Origin: Hippasteria phrygiana
Lineage: Eukaryota > Echinodermata > Asteroidea > Valvatida > Goniasteridae
Length of the DNA stretch: 64,000 bases
Reading direction: 5' to 3'
Assembly (NCBI GenBank): GCA_037893225.1
Contig: JAZGUH010000763.1
Location: forward strand, 124,001 to 188,000
Under the pieces are notes generated by a model, which saw nothing but the letters and a program-made list of their open reading frames with translations, made no database searches and had not been told where the DNA came from. This document shows positions 1-13,887 of this stretch, in pieces. Position numbers and translations under genes: made by a program. Position 1 is the stretch's first letter; each line of letters begins with the position of its first letter.

Positions 1-37
1 AAAGCCCTATGCAGCCACTGAAAGCCCTATGCAGCCA
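1..37. repeat. two direct copies of a 17-bp sequence
   Basis: A 17-bp sequence starting AAAGCCCTATG occurs at 1-17 and again at 21-37, separated by CTG. It lies in the intron before the TNRC6 terminal exon and may be the end of a longer array outside the window. Confidence 0.7.
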
Positions 38-299
38 AGCGTAAACACAAACAATAGACTCCACACTGAAAAGAGTGGCCCTATTCATTGCACTTGGAGA
101 CCCCCTTTGGTGTGAATGGAAGCTTTGTTTGAAAAACAAGCATCTATTTTACTCCCATTCAAGAACAATATACTTGAATATTGATTGGTGGTGTCAACCA
201 GCCCAGGTGTCTTGCCTCACACTGTGGCTGTGGTCGTCTTCCGGCTACTGTTCTCAGTTTGGCACCCTGGATACTAATTTGTCTTTGGTTTTTGTCTAG

Positions 300-809
300 A
301 TTGATGGATCCACCTTGCGCCTCCTGTGCCTACAACACGGCCCCTTGGAGCACTTCCACATGAATCTCTCGCAGGGCACGGCCATCATCGCCTACAAGAC
401 TCAGATCGAAGCCATCAAGGCCCAGCGCAGCCTCAACACATGCGTGCTCAGCAACACCACCATCATCGCCGACTTTGCCAACAGTGCCGACATCGCCCGC
501 AGCCGCGACCGCAGCCAGTCGCAGTCCGGCGGCAGCAAGTTCTCATCCGGTACGGGAGGAAACTCCGGCGGCCTGAGCGGGATCTCATCCTTCGGTATCA
601 AGGAGGAGACACGCGGGGGAAACACCGGGCAGTGGAATGGCGCTGGTACCCCTAGCCTCCCGAGTTTGTCCGGTAACCACATGTGGTCCACCAACACCTC
701 AACCACGACCTCAACGCCGTGGAGCGGTGGTGAAACGGAGACCACCGGCGCTGGAGTCCCTTCCTCCTTGAGTTTCCTGCCGGGAGATTTGCTTGAAGGT
801 ACCATGTAA
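300..809 (+). CDS. TNRC6: GW182/TNRC6 family protein, C-terminal coding exon
   Basis: GW182 proteins bind Argonaute and recruit PABPC, CCR4-NOT and PAN2-PAN3 to miRNA targets in the cytoplasm. The exon starts after a pyrimidine-rich acceptor ending TTTTTGTCTAG at 299 and reads in phase 0 from [16 protein letters not shown], the well-known end of the GW182 RRM (helix 1 and strand 2). It continues through [18 protein letters not shown] and [12 protein letters not shown]. After the RRM comes a Ser/Gly/Thr-rich tail with three tryptophans (GQWNG, HMWST, TPWSG), the type of residue that docks on CNOT subunits. It ends LLEGTM and stop at 807-809, comparable to the short ESM-type end of vertebrate TNRC6. 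The earlier exons, including the GW-repeat Argonaute-binding region, lie left of the window. Whether it corresponds to TNRC6A, B or C cannot be said; invertebrates usually have one gene. Confidence 0.93.
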   Translation: MDGSTLRLLCLQHGPLEHFHMNLSQGTAIIAYKTQIEAIKAQRSLNTCVLSNTTIIADFANSADIARSRDRSQSQSGGSKFSSGTGGNSGGLSGISSFGIKEETRGGNTGQWNGAGTPSLPSLSGNHMWSTNTSTTTSTPWSGGETETTGAGVPSSLSFLPGDLLEGTM

Positions 810-1450
810 GGTGATTACGTGAAAAGCAAAGATTTTCAATGTTTGTGTGCAAGCTGTTTGACAAAGTTCAGGAAATTGTTTTTTTGAGAGAGAGAGACAG
901 AGAGAAAGAAAAAAGCGTAATAACGTTTTAGGTTTTGTAATTTTTTTTTTGCATCAGATAGTTCTATTGGAGTTTTGCCAGGAGTTAAAAGAAATGTATA
1001 TTAATGTAGTCTATAATACAACAGTTCAAAAAGTATCCTTTCCGTTTGGAAGAAAAAACCGAAAGGATGTGTGTATGATGCCAAATTTATCTGCTGTTTA
1101 TTACTTGTTTTAATTGTTTTGAAATCTCATTTTTTTTGTACATATTGTGTATGCATCTCTGCCAAGATACAAATATTATTGCTCATTGATCGCATTTTCT
1201 CTCAGATGGTATATTTAGGATGAATAAACTGATCAAGACTTCTTATGCCATTTTTCTTTTGTTCGTGAATCACAACTAGTGCAAGTACCTATTTGTCTGA
1301 CCAAATGGCTAATGTGATCTATAATTATACGTTAACTCTTGTGCGATACGAGAGGAGGGGATCGACATAAGAATTTAAATTCTGGATTGTCTGAATTCCC
1401 CTTGAACTCATCAACTTTTTTGAAAGGCAATAAAGAGATGTGAACACCAG
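810..1450 (+). other. TNRC6: proximal 3' UTR of TNRC6
   Basis: Non-coding, AT-rich sequence follows the TNRC6 stop without a repeat boundary. It holds a GA-rich stretch near 888-912. An early AATAAA at 1223-1228 lacks an obvious GU-rich element; the better poly(A) signal is at 1429. The 3' UTR may extend much farther. Confidence 0.6.
1429..1434 (+). promoter_or_regulatory. TNRC6: poly(A) signal AATAAA, candidate end of TNRC6 mRNA
   Basis: AATAAA is followed within about 20 nt by a CA-containing cleavage region and then by a GT-rich run (GTGTGTGTGTGTTTAA near 1453-1468), the canonical arrangement of a cleavage and polyadenylation site. Other AATAAA hexamers occur at 1223, 5457, 6781 and 7561 and could serve longer isoforms. 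Confidence 0.6.
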
Positions 1451-4245
1451 CCGTGTGTGTGTGTTTAATGGTCACAATCGACATTGCTTCATAATGCGTG
1501 ACCTTTCATTGGAAAAGCAACAAACTAAAGACGGCCGTCTGCCAGTTGGCCTCGGAGAACGAACTCCCAAGTTGCTTTTTTTTTTCAAGATGACTGCAGC
1601 GTTGTGAACCTCCGACAACGAAAAACCGTGTGTGGCGATGGATGTTGCAAGTCGTTATACTACAATTTTTTCTTGGATATGTGCAATGGATATATATATA
1701 TATCTTTCTAACTTGTGTTTATGGACTCCAACTTCATTTTCTTGCGGGTTTGAGTTAAACAAAGACATTATTTGTCTCTGCATCTGCGTGGTGTGTATAT
1801 ATGTTGTCAGATGGAGGAGCAAGAATTTTGGAACATTGAAACTACAGTAATGTGTTATTTTGATGCTGTATGTAACACCAGTTGCGCGAAACGTTTTGCG
1901 GAAAAACTAATGCAATGGCAATGTGCCGACGCACCAAGCTGTTAACTTGGAGGTGGGAACTCGGAAAGGAAATGCAAGGAATAGTGCGGAGCCAGTGGGA
2001 ACGCCAGTGACAATGCGACAGCTGAAAGATACCGTTGGAATGTCGGAGGCGAAGTGAAAATGGTGCAACGGGAACGTGAGATGTGTGCATCGCTCTTACT
2101 TCTGGAGAGACGATTTTGAAAAAAAGATCCCAAATGGGGTGGTGGTGATATCACCCGGACTAGCGAAGCCCCGCAAACTGGAATCCGAAATGGTGCCGCA
2201 CAAATTTGGTTTTATAACGGACTCGTTTGTAGCGTCCAAAAGTGCAATTTCCATGCTGATGCGTTTTATATTTGTGAGACAATGAACACGGCGGGACCCA
2301 GCCCACCAACAGCGAAAGAGAACCTCGTTGAAAAAAACTGGAGAACAATGAACTAAAAAAAATTGACCCACGAGAAACCTCTGTGTATGGCTGAAGAGGT
2401 ACTGAAATTGACATGATTGTCTTTCAAGTAGTCGTAATTATTATTAAGCGTTTACAAAAAACCTTTGACATTGAAAACAACTTAAGAAGTGTACAGCATG
2501 TATTTTGAATACCGCACTTTCGTTTCCTGCCCTTGAGGGGCAAGACTACGTTTTCTTGTGATCAACTAAACTGATGAAAGTGCAGATGTTTCTAACCGTC
2601 GATTCTTTGTACAGAAGACAACCAAAAAAACAAAAACAAAAAACTGTGGATAGCTGCACCGACTTTTCTTGAGGATTTGTAACTCCCAGTGCCTCTCCTT
2701 TCAATGTATGATATAAATTAGTAGGTAATTAAAAGTCAAACTGTTGAGTAACTGAAACATTTGTAAATATGACACCAACAATCCAGCCAAATAACCATTG
2801 CTAAAATAAATAACCACCAATTGTTTTTGCATATATGCAAATATGTAGGGTTTGTGCAAGGTAACGTAAAAAAAAATTCAAAAAAAAAAAAAATTAACAA
2901 ATAAATATTTTTTAACAATTGAATGAAGACGAAAACAGACGTGTGAGGGTTTCAAGTGATCAAAGTTATCTCTGAAAACAATATTCAAACTGGATTTTAC
3001 CTGAATTTGTGTTGCATGATGTGCAAATGGAAAAAAAGACGAACAACTTCTTATAGGTGTTGGAACTCACATTGCTTTGTCTGTAATTCATCTTTGCAAC
3101 AAGTGAAAGATTATTGTATGAGTGGCCATCGTTTGTTTTATACAGAATTAATAGAAAGAAATTGGGCATTTAAGACTAGGCATTAAAACAAACGTGTGGA
3201 GTACAAGTAGAAAACAGTCTATCCGTTCATGAACTGTGGAGTGAACAAGCTGTGAGGCATTATTTTGTTATGTCGGGCCATCTTGGATACACAATTGTCC
3301 AAAATGAGGCTTTTTATAACACTGGTGTTTGTGCTTAAAGGTATGGTATAGCATTGGTAGAGCTGCGAACACAGTTGCAGACAGTGTTCGTACTTTGTGG
3401 GAAAGTTTGAGCTTAATCCGTCAGTCACAAGAAAGTACAAAATAGCAATGTAGTGAAAAACTGTTTTATTTTAACATTGGTTTTGTGAATGTTCGTGTCT
3501 GCTTATTTCATGGCATTTTTGAAGGTCTTCAGGTAAATTTTTTTTGAAGATTACAGCATTTAAAACGAGATTTCTGACAAGATTAAAACTCATCAATATA
3601 TATTTTGATCATGCATGTCATGAGGCCAAAAAGAAACAAATAGTTGTCTTCCGCGACCGACCCTACATGTAAGTCACAAAAGTCGTGTTTTTTTGTTTTT
3701 AAATTTTTTTTCAATGGAATTTTCAGAATCTCACCTTTTCCCATACAGAATGAACAAGTTTTATTAAAATTATTGTCTTTAAATACATTCATGACGGCAC
3801 AATTGTGCATTTCGTCATCTCACTTTTAAATCAGCTTACTTTTTGTCCCTCGACTTCCGAGTTACACAAAATGTAGTATTGTTTTCATGGATAGCAAAAA
3901 AAAAGACCGACCCTCCCTCCCGATTTTTCCCATTTAAGGGCAACACAAGTTCTTTTTGTTTTTTGCCTTACCAAAGCTATATCTTACCTTTTAACTGATT
4001 TTTATTACATACAATCCTGTTATGGAAAACTTTACTAAATGGCCAACTGGTGAACAAGTTTTTCACCTTCCTTTGTGAGTGGTACATTCTCAAAAAATCG
4101 GTGTGCTGCACATGTAAATGAGTTGCAGGGCTCCAAGGAAGAACCTTCCATTTGTTTATGGGGGTCGGGTTGTTCCACAAACTGTCATACCTTATGAACA
4201 GGTCTGGATTGTAAGGAATGGTACCAGCTGTGTACTCACCCTAAC

Positions 4246-4470
4246 CCTGCTAAATGCAACAGAATGCATCAATGGTAAAAAGTTGTTGCATTTAGCAGTC
4301 AAGGCATGTCTCCTGGTCTGATGCATTCTTTTGTATTGAGTATTATACACATATAAGCCTCCAGCAACAAGGCTGGTACAGATGTGTTCACTGCACAGTG
4401 CAACGTTGTATTTGGTACAATTGGCAGGGTTCTTATTTCAGCTGTGTTGCATTCTGTTGCATTTGGCAGG
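4246..4470. repeat. alternative hairpin arms downstream of TNRC6
   Basis: A 23-nt arm at 4246-4268 (CCTGCTAAATGC...) is complementary at 22 of 23 positions to 4448-4470. Fourteen nucleotides of the same arm (4247-4260) are also perfectly complementary to 4284-4297 with a 23-nt loop, so two mutually exclusive stems are possible. Confidence 0.6.
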
Positions 4471-7400
4471 GTGCTCAGAGAATACCTCACATGGTTAGGG
4501 TTAAAAGAATGTTTACTGGAGTCTTTCCAAGTTATTTAAGTTACAGCAATTTTTTTGTTTTTGATAAACTCAGTCTTAGTCAACTGTACTCGGCTCGAAT
4601 TCCCGTCAGAGCCAACAAACTCTTCTCGGTGCTCGTGGATTATCGGCAAATATTGATTCAGAGATATTTCCAGATGTACACATACTTGTATTCAATTTCT
4701 TTGAGTAAACGATCAGTATACATGCCTGTCTGCTACACAGGTGTTTGCATGTTCTAAATATCGCTCGGAATATTATTCAGTTGCAGCTGAGCCCATAATT
4801 TTCAAAGATTTCTGCATTTTAATTGTGATGTGCAAGCAGTATGAATTTGTGTGCTTTAAATTGCCCAGAAAGCATGGAAAAATACCAAGCCAGATTTGCA
4901 AGAAATTGCCAGATTCTAGACTAAATTCATTTTATTGTCAGTGCAGATTGGTTGGCCCCCAACTATGTGTTACAAAATATCAGGGTAAAGTTCTGAGCAT
5001 TGTCTCCTGTTGTTGCATGTATACTACACAATTCCCTCTTCAGTACTGCAGTTTTCTTTCAACAGTGTCTACTCCTTTTTTTTCAACACCTTCATTGAAA
5101 GATTCATTTTTAAGTTATTCATTGAGACACTTGGCTGCCACAAGTAAAGATTTTTTAAGCTTTCTGCTTCCTAAAAAAAACAAAAAAAAACATCCATGAT
5201 TCCATGCCACAGATCCGTTGCCTTCATTCGAGTTTGGAGAAATATGTGAGATTTAGCCTTACCTTAATCCTACTTTGTTGCCAGGGCATTATGGGTAATG
5301 CTTTGAGGATATTTTTAGACACGTGGTACACTTGCACTACGCAGTGGTCCTGGCACTATTCTGAACAGGGTTCAAGGGTTAAAGGACACCAATGCAAATA
5401 ATTTTTTTATATACACAGGTTTTTTAATGTGAAAACATCTACAGTTCATTATAAGAAATAAAGACTGCATAAACTTAACATGTTTTGCTTAATTGATTCA
5501 GATGTCTAATGAAATAATTTAAGATGATATAAATTATGTACACTATTCTACTTTTGTTATTTGTTAAGGACTAAGGGGATGGGCTGTGAAAGATTTTGTT
5601 TTCAATTAGGGAACAATTTGTATGATATTTGAATGCAAATATATGTATGCTGCCATGGGACACATTTTTTTTTCCATTGTGGAGTTTCGTAGATAGTGGA
5701 TCTGTAAACAAAGGACAGTTTTGTGCTAACAAGTTTGTGTTGGGCTCCATAAACTATTTACGTTTATCACATTTTTTTTCTTCAAACTTCGTGAATGGAT
5801 GACTATCTGAAATCAGAATTTTTAAAAAATGATGTTATATGCTTTGTACAAATGCTTGATGGAGATTTATTGCTTTCCCCGATATTGTTTTTGGCAAGTG
5901 TGTGCTTTTTACCACTTGCTCAGACAGAAATATTAATTTACATGTATGTTGTGAGACTGAAAAAGAAACTGAAAACCTTTTTTTTTTTTTTTGGTAAGAA
6001 CCATTTCAAAAAGTCTGTAAAAAAAAATCTAAAAAAAAAAGTAATTACGTACATTGTACGGCATAAGTGCAGTACTTTCTTTGTTACTTAAAACTAAAAC
6101 GCAATTTTTACGCATTCCTCTTATAAGATCCAATCATGCAACTCCCTATTTTTTGCGGCTTCTGGGACAAAATTAATATGCAAAAAAAAGGTAACTTGTG
6201 CTCGGACTGATAAATTTGTGTTATTACAGCTTACGTATAGGATAATTCGTTATTTTTTTTTACCATTGCATATTTGATTATATTGTAAGTGTATTATCCT
6301 TGTAACTAGTAGCATTTTTTTGTTAAGGTTTTCTCAGGGTTTTTAATGGAAAACCGATTTTTGTTGTTTTTGTGTTTGGGGATTTTTCTGTATGACTATA
6401 ACTTGCAGATATGACTTGTGCAGTGGTATTGATAGTTACGAACTCTCTCTGAATTAAAAAAGAATAAAATAAAAAAATTAAAATTAAAATTAAATAAAAT
6501 ATAAAATACTGAAGTAACAATTTGTTACAGTCGTGATTTTACAATGCCAGTGCTGCCATATATGTAACTTAAACATCTTCTATATTCAACTGCCATGAAT
6601 GTTAAGAAATAGGGAAATATTAGCTTGTATTTGATGTCCAACAATAATAATCACCTCTGTAACCGCTCAGTGCATTTTGATCTACACGTTTTGGTACACA
6701 AAAAAGGCCCATAATTCTTTGGTTCCTCTGGAATTGAAAGTGTATTTTATCCAAAAATTAAAAAAAATGAATATTGTGATAATAAACAGCAGTAAACTAT
6801 TGTAATTCTGACAGGGTTTGTAAATGACGTTTACGGTGAGCTCAAAACGCTGTATATTTTCACTGTTGTGAATGTTAATTATTTGTTGCAAATCCTTTAT
6901 TCCAGTCTGTCCAATGTATTTGATTGTCAGACGCTAATATATAAAAGAGAGCTGGTACAATTGATTTTGTTTTCAAAATTTATTTCCTAAAATTATAGCA
7001 GTTTGCAAAACTACAAAAATGTATTGTATTTCCGCCATTTGAGGATGTTGAATTATTGTGGTAATTAATAATATATACAAGCAAAACTATATTTATTGTA
7101 GAAATGGAGACATTTGTCTGGCAGCTCGTCTACTTCGGTTGAGTTCCTTTTTACGTTGATTTGTATTTTTGCGTTTTGTTTTTTTTATTTTGAAACCACA
7201 GCTCGTTCATATTGGACTTTGGTAATGAGCTCTTAATTTTGTACGTGTAGTTTTACAAAAAAATGTGCCTGCTTTAAAACCTTTGCCGCCCGTGAAGCTT
7301 TGGGAGATTTTTTTTTTTTACATGTAGGTGGGAAGGGTAGACATGTGAATTGTGCTTGATGAGGAAAAAAAACAAGCAGATTGTATTCCTCATTCCTTTG

Positions 7401-9339
7401 TGTACTAATGTGCCAAGTAGAGAAGTTAATGTTCAGAAAATATAACGGTCGATTCTTAATTTTGTGAGTTTATAATGCCGCTAATTTTGGGGGGGATTCC
7501 AGTTTTGAAATAGTCTCTGTTCCGGTCCTCTGTAATACAATACCTGTACTACCTTAGTCCAATAAATAAATATATCTGATTCTATTAAAAGCATTTTGAA
7601 TTTTGTTTTTTCCTTCTAAGGTTTATCATTTAAGAGAAAAAAAGAGCAAGTTTTGAGGCATATTTATGGATGTATTTTTTTGCTTGTATGTTGTTTGCGG
7701 ACACGCCCATTTTCCGCTGTGTATTAAGATCTATTTGTGTAAACAAAAAAGTAATTGTAATAATGTACATTTATGTAACAAAGCACCAGTGTACGGGTGA
7801 ACATTTAATTATTCTTCTAAGAAACTCTCTCTTCCAGACAAAGTTTTGACGAAGATGGAAAAAAAAACTTAAGTATTACGAATACTACCGTGTGTGACTA
7901 GGACATGATTTGCTCTTGTTGACATATGATTATAAGCATTAATAGACAATTTACTCTTTCGAAAAAAAAAAAAAAAAATTGGGCTCCTGCGAAAGCTCAT
8001 GCATGTGTGTTGCCCATGTCCACTTCGTCTGTCACTGTTTCACTTGTATTAAAATTTTAATTGAACATTAACATTTGATAATGCTGTACTACTGTACTTA
8101 ATTAGTGAGGCAATATACATGTAGGTAACTGGTATCAACACCTTTGTATGTTTATGCATGTTCAAAAACTGCTTTATTTTATTTTTTTTTTTTTTTTAAT
8201 TCATTTTTGTCAAATCTTGGAATAATTTGTTTGCTCTGTGTTGAAGCAGCTGTAAGTTGTTCGTGCATCATCATGAATATGGCCTTCAATATAAACTTAA
8301 GTAACATTTGTTTTTGTTATGGTATTTTTTTTTTATCTCAACCAAATTAAGATTGGTAGTTTGCTGGATATTTTTGTGACTTCACCCAATGTTTAGGCAT
8401 TGGTTTTTTGTAATATAATGCATTCCATATGATGAAAAAGATAAAACGTCGAAGATAGAATAAATGAAGAATTTTATCACAGATGAAAAAGTTGTAAAAA
8501 AGCAGACAATAATTGATATACAAAAAAACACGTGAAAGTTGGGCAAAGGTGCTATCTGTGCAAAAGAAAAAAAAATTGAGTCACAGCGACTCAACCTACA
8601 TGTAGATATTCTGTGCCAGTTTGTCATCGCTGATTTTGTCAATTTTCAACGTCATTTCAGTTCGGCACAAAATCGTCAATTCAACATTAGCTGCATGGAT
8701 TTCCCCACAAACTGTTGTGCTATCTTTGTCCCGTTTGTTAAATTTATCAGTAGTTGTAACTTAAAACCTTTAATTTAAATGTACACGTTAAGCCAAAGCA
8801 TATGGTCAAGGCCTTTTTATTCTAGAGAAAAATACAATTCCTAATAACTTTTATGATATATTAAACTCTTTTTTTTTTCAGTAAAAGATGGTGTTTTCAA
8901 TTTAATGCCAGGTGCACGAAGATGCTAGCCAGTGTGTTAAGAGCAAATAACCAGCCTTGTTTTTTGCAACTTAAAAAGTATATTACATGTATATTACAAA
9001 AAATTGAGAAAAGAAGTAATAATATTTATCCGTAAATATTTTACACGACCATAGATCACCTGACTGTTACAATCTGGAATTTTGTTGTCATTTTCTAAAA
9101 AAAATATTAAAAAAATATATAAAAAAACATTAAAAGGAGAAAAAAAGTTTATAAAAACATCCTTTTTTAAACATTAGGAGCTGTAAAACTGTGCAACTTT
9201 AATTTTCCACTGGTTACTTGTCAGCTATGCATGATGGGAATGATAATTTGTAAAGTGTAGTTGACGCTGTGCAATGCAGGGTCCCGACGTCCCACATGTG
9301 GGTATTACACAGGGATAAATTACTGGTATTCTTTAAAAA

Positions 9340-9560
9340 CCAAACAGTATATAAAAATCAAAAAAATTAATAATACAAAAATACCAACAAAAAAAATTAT
9401 AAAAAAAAAAAAAAAACATTAAAAGTTAAAAATACCAAAAAAATACAAAATTAAAAAAGCCATAAAAATCAATAAAACTATCAAAAATTTACAAAAAAAT
9501 CATAAAAGTATGTAAAATATGCAAAAAAATAAAAAAAACTCTTTAAAAAAATCAAGTGCA
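9340..9560. repeat. A-rich low-complexity stretch
   Basis: About 220 bp of A-rich sequence with short interruptions (TATAAA, CAAAAA, TTAAAA). No other structure is seen. Confidence 0.7.
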
Positions 9561-12501
9561 TTGTTCTTTGCCTTCATAATGGGAACAGTGGGAAAAAAGA
9601 TATAATTCCTGTGGAAGTAAAGTAGTAGTAATGCTGTGGTTCCATTTAATATGCTGGAGTTTTTACAGAAATGTATGTTTGTTTTCCTTTCAAATGTGTT
9701 TTCAAATACCTGTTCCGAGTGGACTTTGGGCACGGAATGCATTCCTAGTAATAGTTGCCCAAATTCCATGCGGAATTAGGATGTCTGTATTGGAAGTCAC
9801 CCAGAAATTCCATACAAATCCTGTGTGGACAGTAATGGAAATCATTGGGAAAAATGTAACTCAAAGGGGGCTGTGTAGATTATATGAACAAAGTTGGAAT
9901 TCTGTACAGATTTTGAAGTATTCTGGAATGAAATACGGGAATTTTTCGTATGGATATATTATGTGAAATTTGGTACTGAATGTGAATTATATTGTTCTGG
10001 GATGCAGTGTTTAAACTTTAAAAAAAAATCATTTATTTTTTTTCTGCCAGTATTGTGTAGTGTTCTGTTGCATTTCGATAGGTCGTTGTTTATACCCACC
10101 AGTTTTTTGAAATTTTCAGTGCGTGCTTTCTCCCGGTCACACAAAGGGGCAAACGGTTTCTAACTGATTCGGTAATTATAAAAACGATTTCACAGTGTAC
10201 CATTTGCTAATAACTTGCCAAAAGAAAAAGAAAAAAACGTTTGTAAATAATTGATTACCGAGTCGCTAGCCAAGGACCATTGAGCAGTATCATGCAAAAT
10301 CATGAAAGCTTTGTAGAGCTGTGTCTGTGGAGTGCATCTAACCAAAATTATTTTCAAAGTGGTGGGGGGGGGGGGGGGAATGGGTATTCCAAAGGAAATT
10401 CTGTTGAGATTTGTGTCCTACTTGTGTATCAGTTTATAGTGTACACAATGTACCTGCACAATTGTTGGAATTTCACATGACCTATTTTTCATGTAATATC
10501 AGTTTGTGCAAAGGTGTCGTATTTTAACAATGGAACAAGAACATGTAGTGCCTACTGTATAAATAACTGAAGACAAAATGCAGTGTCGGTAAGCTGTTTT
10601 GAAGCAAACTTGAGTCGTTGCTGTTTTTGAAACCCGAGGTTGCCTACATGTAAATGTAGGTCGTCCAACTCGCATCAACCAATCAGTACTGGCGTTAAAT
10701 ACAAATCGGCTTCTCCAGAGGGGGAAATATGACAGAAATTGTGAAGATGTGAAATGTACATATTATGTATAGATATTCTGTTACCCTCTAACCCCCATGC
10801 GACTTCTGCTAAGCGAGAACTGAGCGTGCTGAAGTTTCCCCCTTATTTGACAGCATTGAAGCCGATTGTCATTTTGAGAAATACTGTCTAATAAAATAAC
10901 ACACAACTTCCATTTGATTGTGCAAACAAAAGAAAAACTGTAGCCTTGTTTGGTATCCACTTTTTGACAGGAAAGCAAGTATTATATGTGTTTAAACGAA
11001 AATAATAAGTTCTATTCTTAAAGACATTTTAACAAAAATTGTACTTTGTATAGTCTGTCTGTGTCACATGATGCACCTATAACGTAGTGTTTATAATTAA
11101 AAGGAGAGAAAAAATTGTTCTTTGGGTTTCCGTTGGAGGAAAGGTTGTACGACAGCTATTTGCATAATGCCATATTCCATCATTGAGTGATATACAATGC
11201 CTCGCTAGCTTTATAGTTGTCTTGTTCATGATGTTACTAAGTGCTTCCATATACCATGTCATAACTAAAAGACCATTCATTCTTTGATGAGTGGCCAAGC
11301 CAAGGGAACAAGAAGCTGCGTTTCTGGTTTTCATTTTACTTTCTTCAACTCGGATTGATTAATCCGTTCTAGTTAGACTGTCAAACGTTGGTGCATTTAC
11401 AGTGTGCATGTTTTCAAATCTGTAGATTTGTTTAATTGAAAGAAACGGTGAAATACAGAGAAATGTCTTCCTTCAATTTCCTTAAATCCGAGTCAAGTGA
11501 AATTCGTACTTTACAGACAAAATGTGCAACAAGTTTGTAATCGTTTAAAATAGAAAAAAGCAATTAACTTATATTTACAAGAACTGAAAAATTGCCATAT
11601 TTTGGTCTTGGATGTTTTAGTTTCAAATCGGAAATGTGTAAAACCTAGACTACAGAATGTTGTATTGCCAGTGAAATCTTTACTGTTTGACTTGCACCAG
11701 TCTGCTGAACATTCTGACCAGAAACTACTTTTTGTTTTCTTTCTGTGGCTTGAGTTGATAATGAGACTAAAGAGGCAAGTCTAGTTACACTGTTTATTGC
11801 CAGTCGTATGTGGAGTAGAGGGCTGTTGGTGTGTGTGCTTAATATAAGACCTTGTAAACTCGGAGACAATAATCCAATGTTTCCATAAAACTTGTCATTA
11901 TTTCGTGTCTGTGTGTCATTTTATAAGGTAATATAGAACATTTGCATGTATAGAACATTTGCAAACAGCAAAAAGGAAAACTACCAAATTGTTATGAAAG
12001 ACCTTACTTGAAAGTTTAATTAAATGAGTCTCAAGCATCCTGTGAAATCATGGCACCTGGTGAGGCTGGTGCACTGTCATTTTCAAGAAGAGTGGGATTT
12101 TGTATCAATTTCCGGCGATGGTCGGCAGATCATCGTTGGGGAAAATAGAAGACCTTTTTTTTCTCCTCTAAATACTGCCCCCAATTTACCAAATGTAGTT
12201 AGTCCACATTTTGTTTGCAATCGGTTAGACATCCGTGAATGGGTGCAAGTCAGGTAGTCTGGTTCCCTGACCTGACAATACCCCGTTATAAATTGCCGTT
12301 TCATTTCAAGTAGGGTCAGAGAAACCAGACTACAAAAATAGCCTTTTGTTCTTCAGCATCTATGAACATAAAACAGGTCGTAATATTTGCTATAAAATAT
12401 TAACCCCCGCATCCATCCATTTCTGAAAACTACAGCAGAAGCTAATGTTGTATATTCCCTTTAACATGAGAAGTGAACATGTCATGTAACATACATCCAA
12501 T

Positions 12502-12802
12502 CAGGGGTTGATCCAATATTGTTTGTGGGGGGGGGGGGGGGGGGGGTTGGGGTCTAAAATTTACCTAGAAAGGTGATTCCCAAAATGTTTTGTCTGCGAA
12601 CAAAAAATGTATGGGTGGGGGGCTGACACACTTTCTCACCATTGGTGGTGCCATTTAACCTGTTTTGTTCTTACCCCCATGCATAGGCAAAATATGACCT
12701 GTAGGGTTTTTGCTTTTCTGGTTTGCAACTTTAGGCGTAGGCCCCTACAAGCAGAGCAGCAAACCCCCCCCCCCCCCCCCCCCACCCCCGGATCTATGCC
12801 TG
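12502..12802. mobile_element. MITE with internal G and C homopolymers, 5-bp duplication
   Basis: The ends CAGGGGTTGATCC and GGATCTATGCCTG are inverted, and CCAAT flanks both sides as a 5-bp target duplication. Inside the left end is a G run of about 19, and inside the right end a C run of about 19. The interior, including a segment near GTTTGCAACTTTAGGCGTAG, matches the element at 20094-20352. No coding capacity. Confidence 0.75.
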
Positions 12803-12984
12803 CCAATGAGAAACGGGTGTGTCACTAGGTTTCAAATTTTGATAAGTTTTGCCACCATAGACGGTTGTACGCAGCAATGAAAATGATCAATTTAGGGGTG
12901 TTTGAGGCTTTCAACCTTGATGGATGTTTTTTTCACTTCTCAATGCACCAATGCAACTGTAAATTGTTCCCCCACCCCCTCCAG

Positions 12985-13010
12985 GCTGCCCCCCCCCCCC
13001 CCCACCCCCA
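12985..13010. repeat. C homopolymer tract
   Basis: A C run of about 15 bases followed by ACCCCC, in a region with wording similar to the poly(G)/poly(C) MITEs but without a clear left end. Confidence 0.6.
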
Positions 13011-13887
13011 ATGTTGGGATTGTCATTTCAGGAGTGACCAAAAACCCCACCCTGGGGCACCATTCTGTACACAAGTACAAGGCCCGTTTTCATTTAAACT
13101 CGAAGAAGGACCAAGGTGGGCACTGAAAATGTACTAATATCAGGCTTTCAAGTATTCCTACTTTATAATTTTATTTTTTTTTTTTACCCTGCTCCTTTTT
13201 GTGTGCAATTCCTACTTTTTTTTCCCTCAAGCCCGAAAAATTAAATCTCATTGAATATTTTTCATAACATTGTTACACACTGTCATATGCAAATCCACAA
13301 TGAAGGGCTTGGGTGCAGGAGTACTGCAACTTTACTTCCAAGAGCTTAGTTGAGGATGGAGCACAAGTGTTGTGAGTACAGAACATGCCAAATGAGGCTT
13401 GTGGTGCTGTGGACTTGGGTGAGTATCAAGAAAACTAGTACTAAAAGCCCGCAAAAGTCCTACTTCTCTCCTGATTTTGTGTCCTCCGAAGTCCTATGTT
13501 TGCCCTGGTTTTTTAATTTATTTTGATCCTACATGTATTCTACTTTTTCACCTGGGTCTACTTGAATGCCTGTAAATATCGATGTCTGGGGTGGGGGTGG
13601 CCAAGGTGGACAATTGATAGGTGCATAAGTGACATCAAAAACCAAACCAAGCAAAGTAAGGCAAAATTGTGCATTTGTATATACAAATCCTATTTTCTTA
13701 AAGTGAACAAGTTGTAGGCCTCAGTTTCCAATATTCATAAGCCAAACTTCCCAAAGCATGATGTCATTCGAGGCAGGACAGTAGTGGGGGGTGGGGGGGG
13801 GGGGGGGGACTTCCCACCCCCGGCGACATTTTTATGTTTTTATTTATTTTAATTATTTTTTAAGCAGCAGTACCAAAGCGCCACCAC

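Larger units (their letters stand above)
1451..12501. other. AT-rich region without recognised genes; possible extended 3' UTR or intergenic
   Basis: Eleven kilobases with many A and T homopolymers, no supported coding exon and few of the MITE families common after 12.5 kb. The short open frames on both strands show no recognisable domain. The scarcity of transposons would fit a long conserved 3' UTR of TNRC6, but sequence alone cannot separate this from ordinary intergenic DNA. A 15-base G run starts near 10363. Confidence 0.5.

Noticed and set aside
401..805. 134-codon minus-strand frame opposite TNRC6
   Set aside because: Shadow of the real TNRC6 exon.
4398..5199. Frames of 119 and 152 codons
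   Set aside because: Composition typical of AT-rich non-coding DNA; no similarity recognised and they lie in the possible TNRC6 3' UTR.
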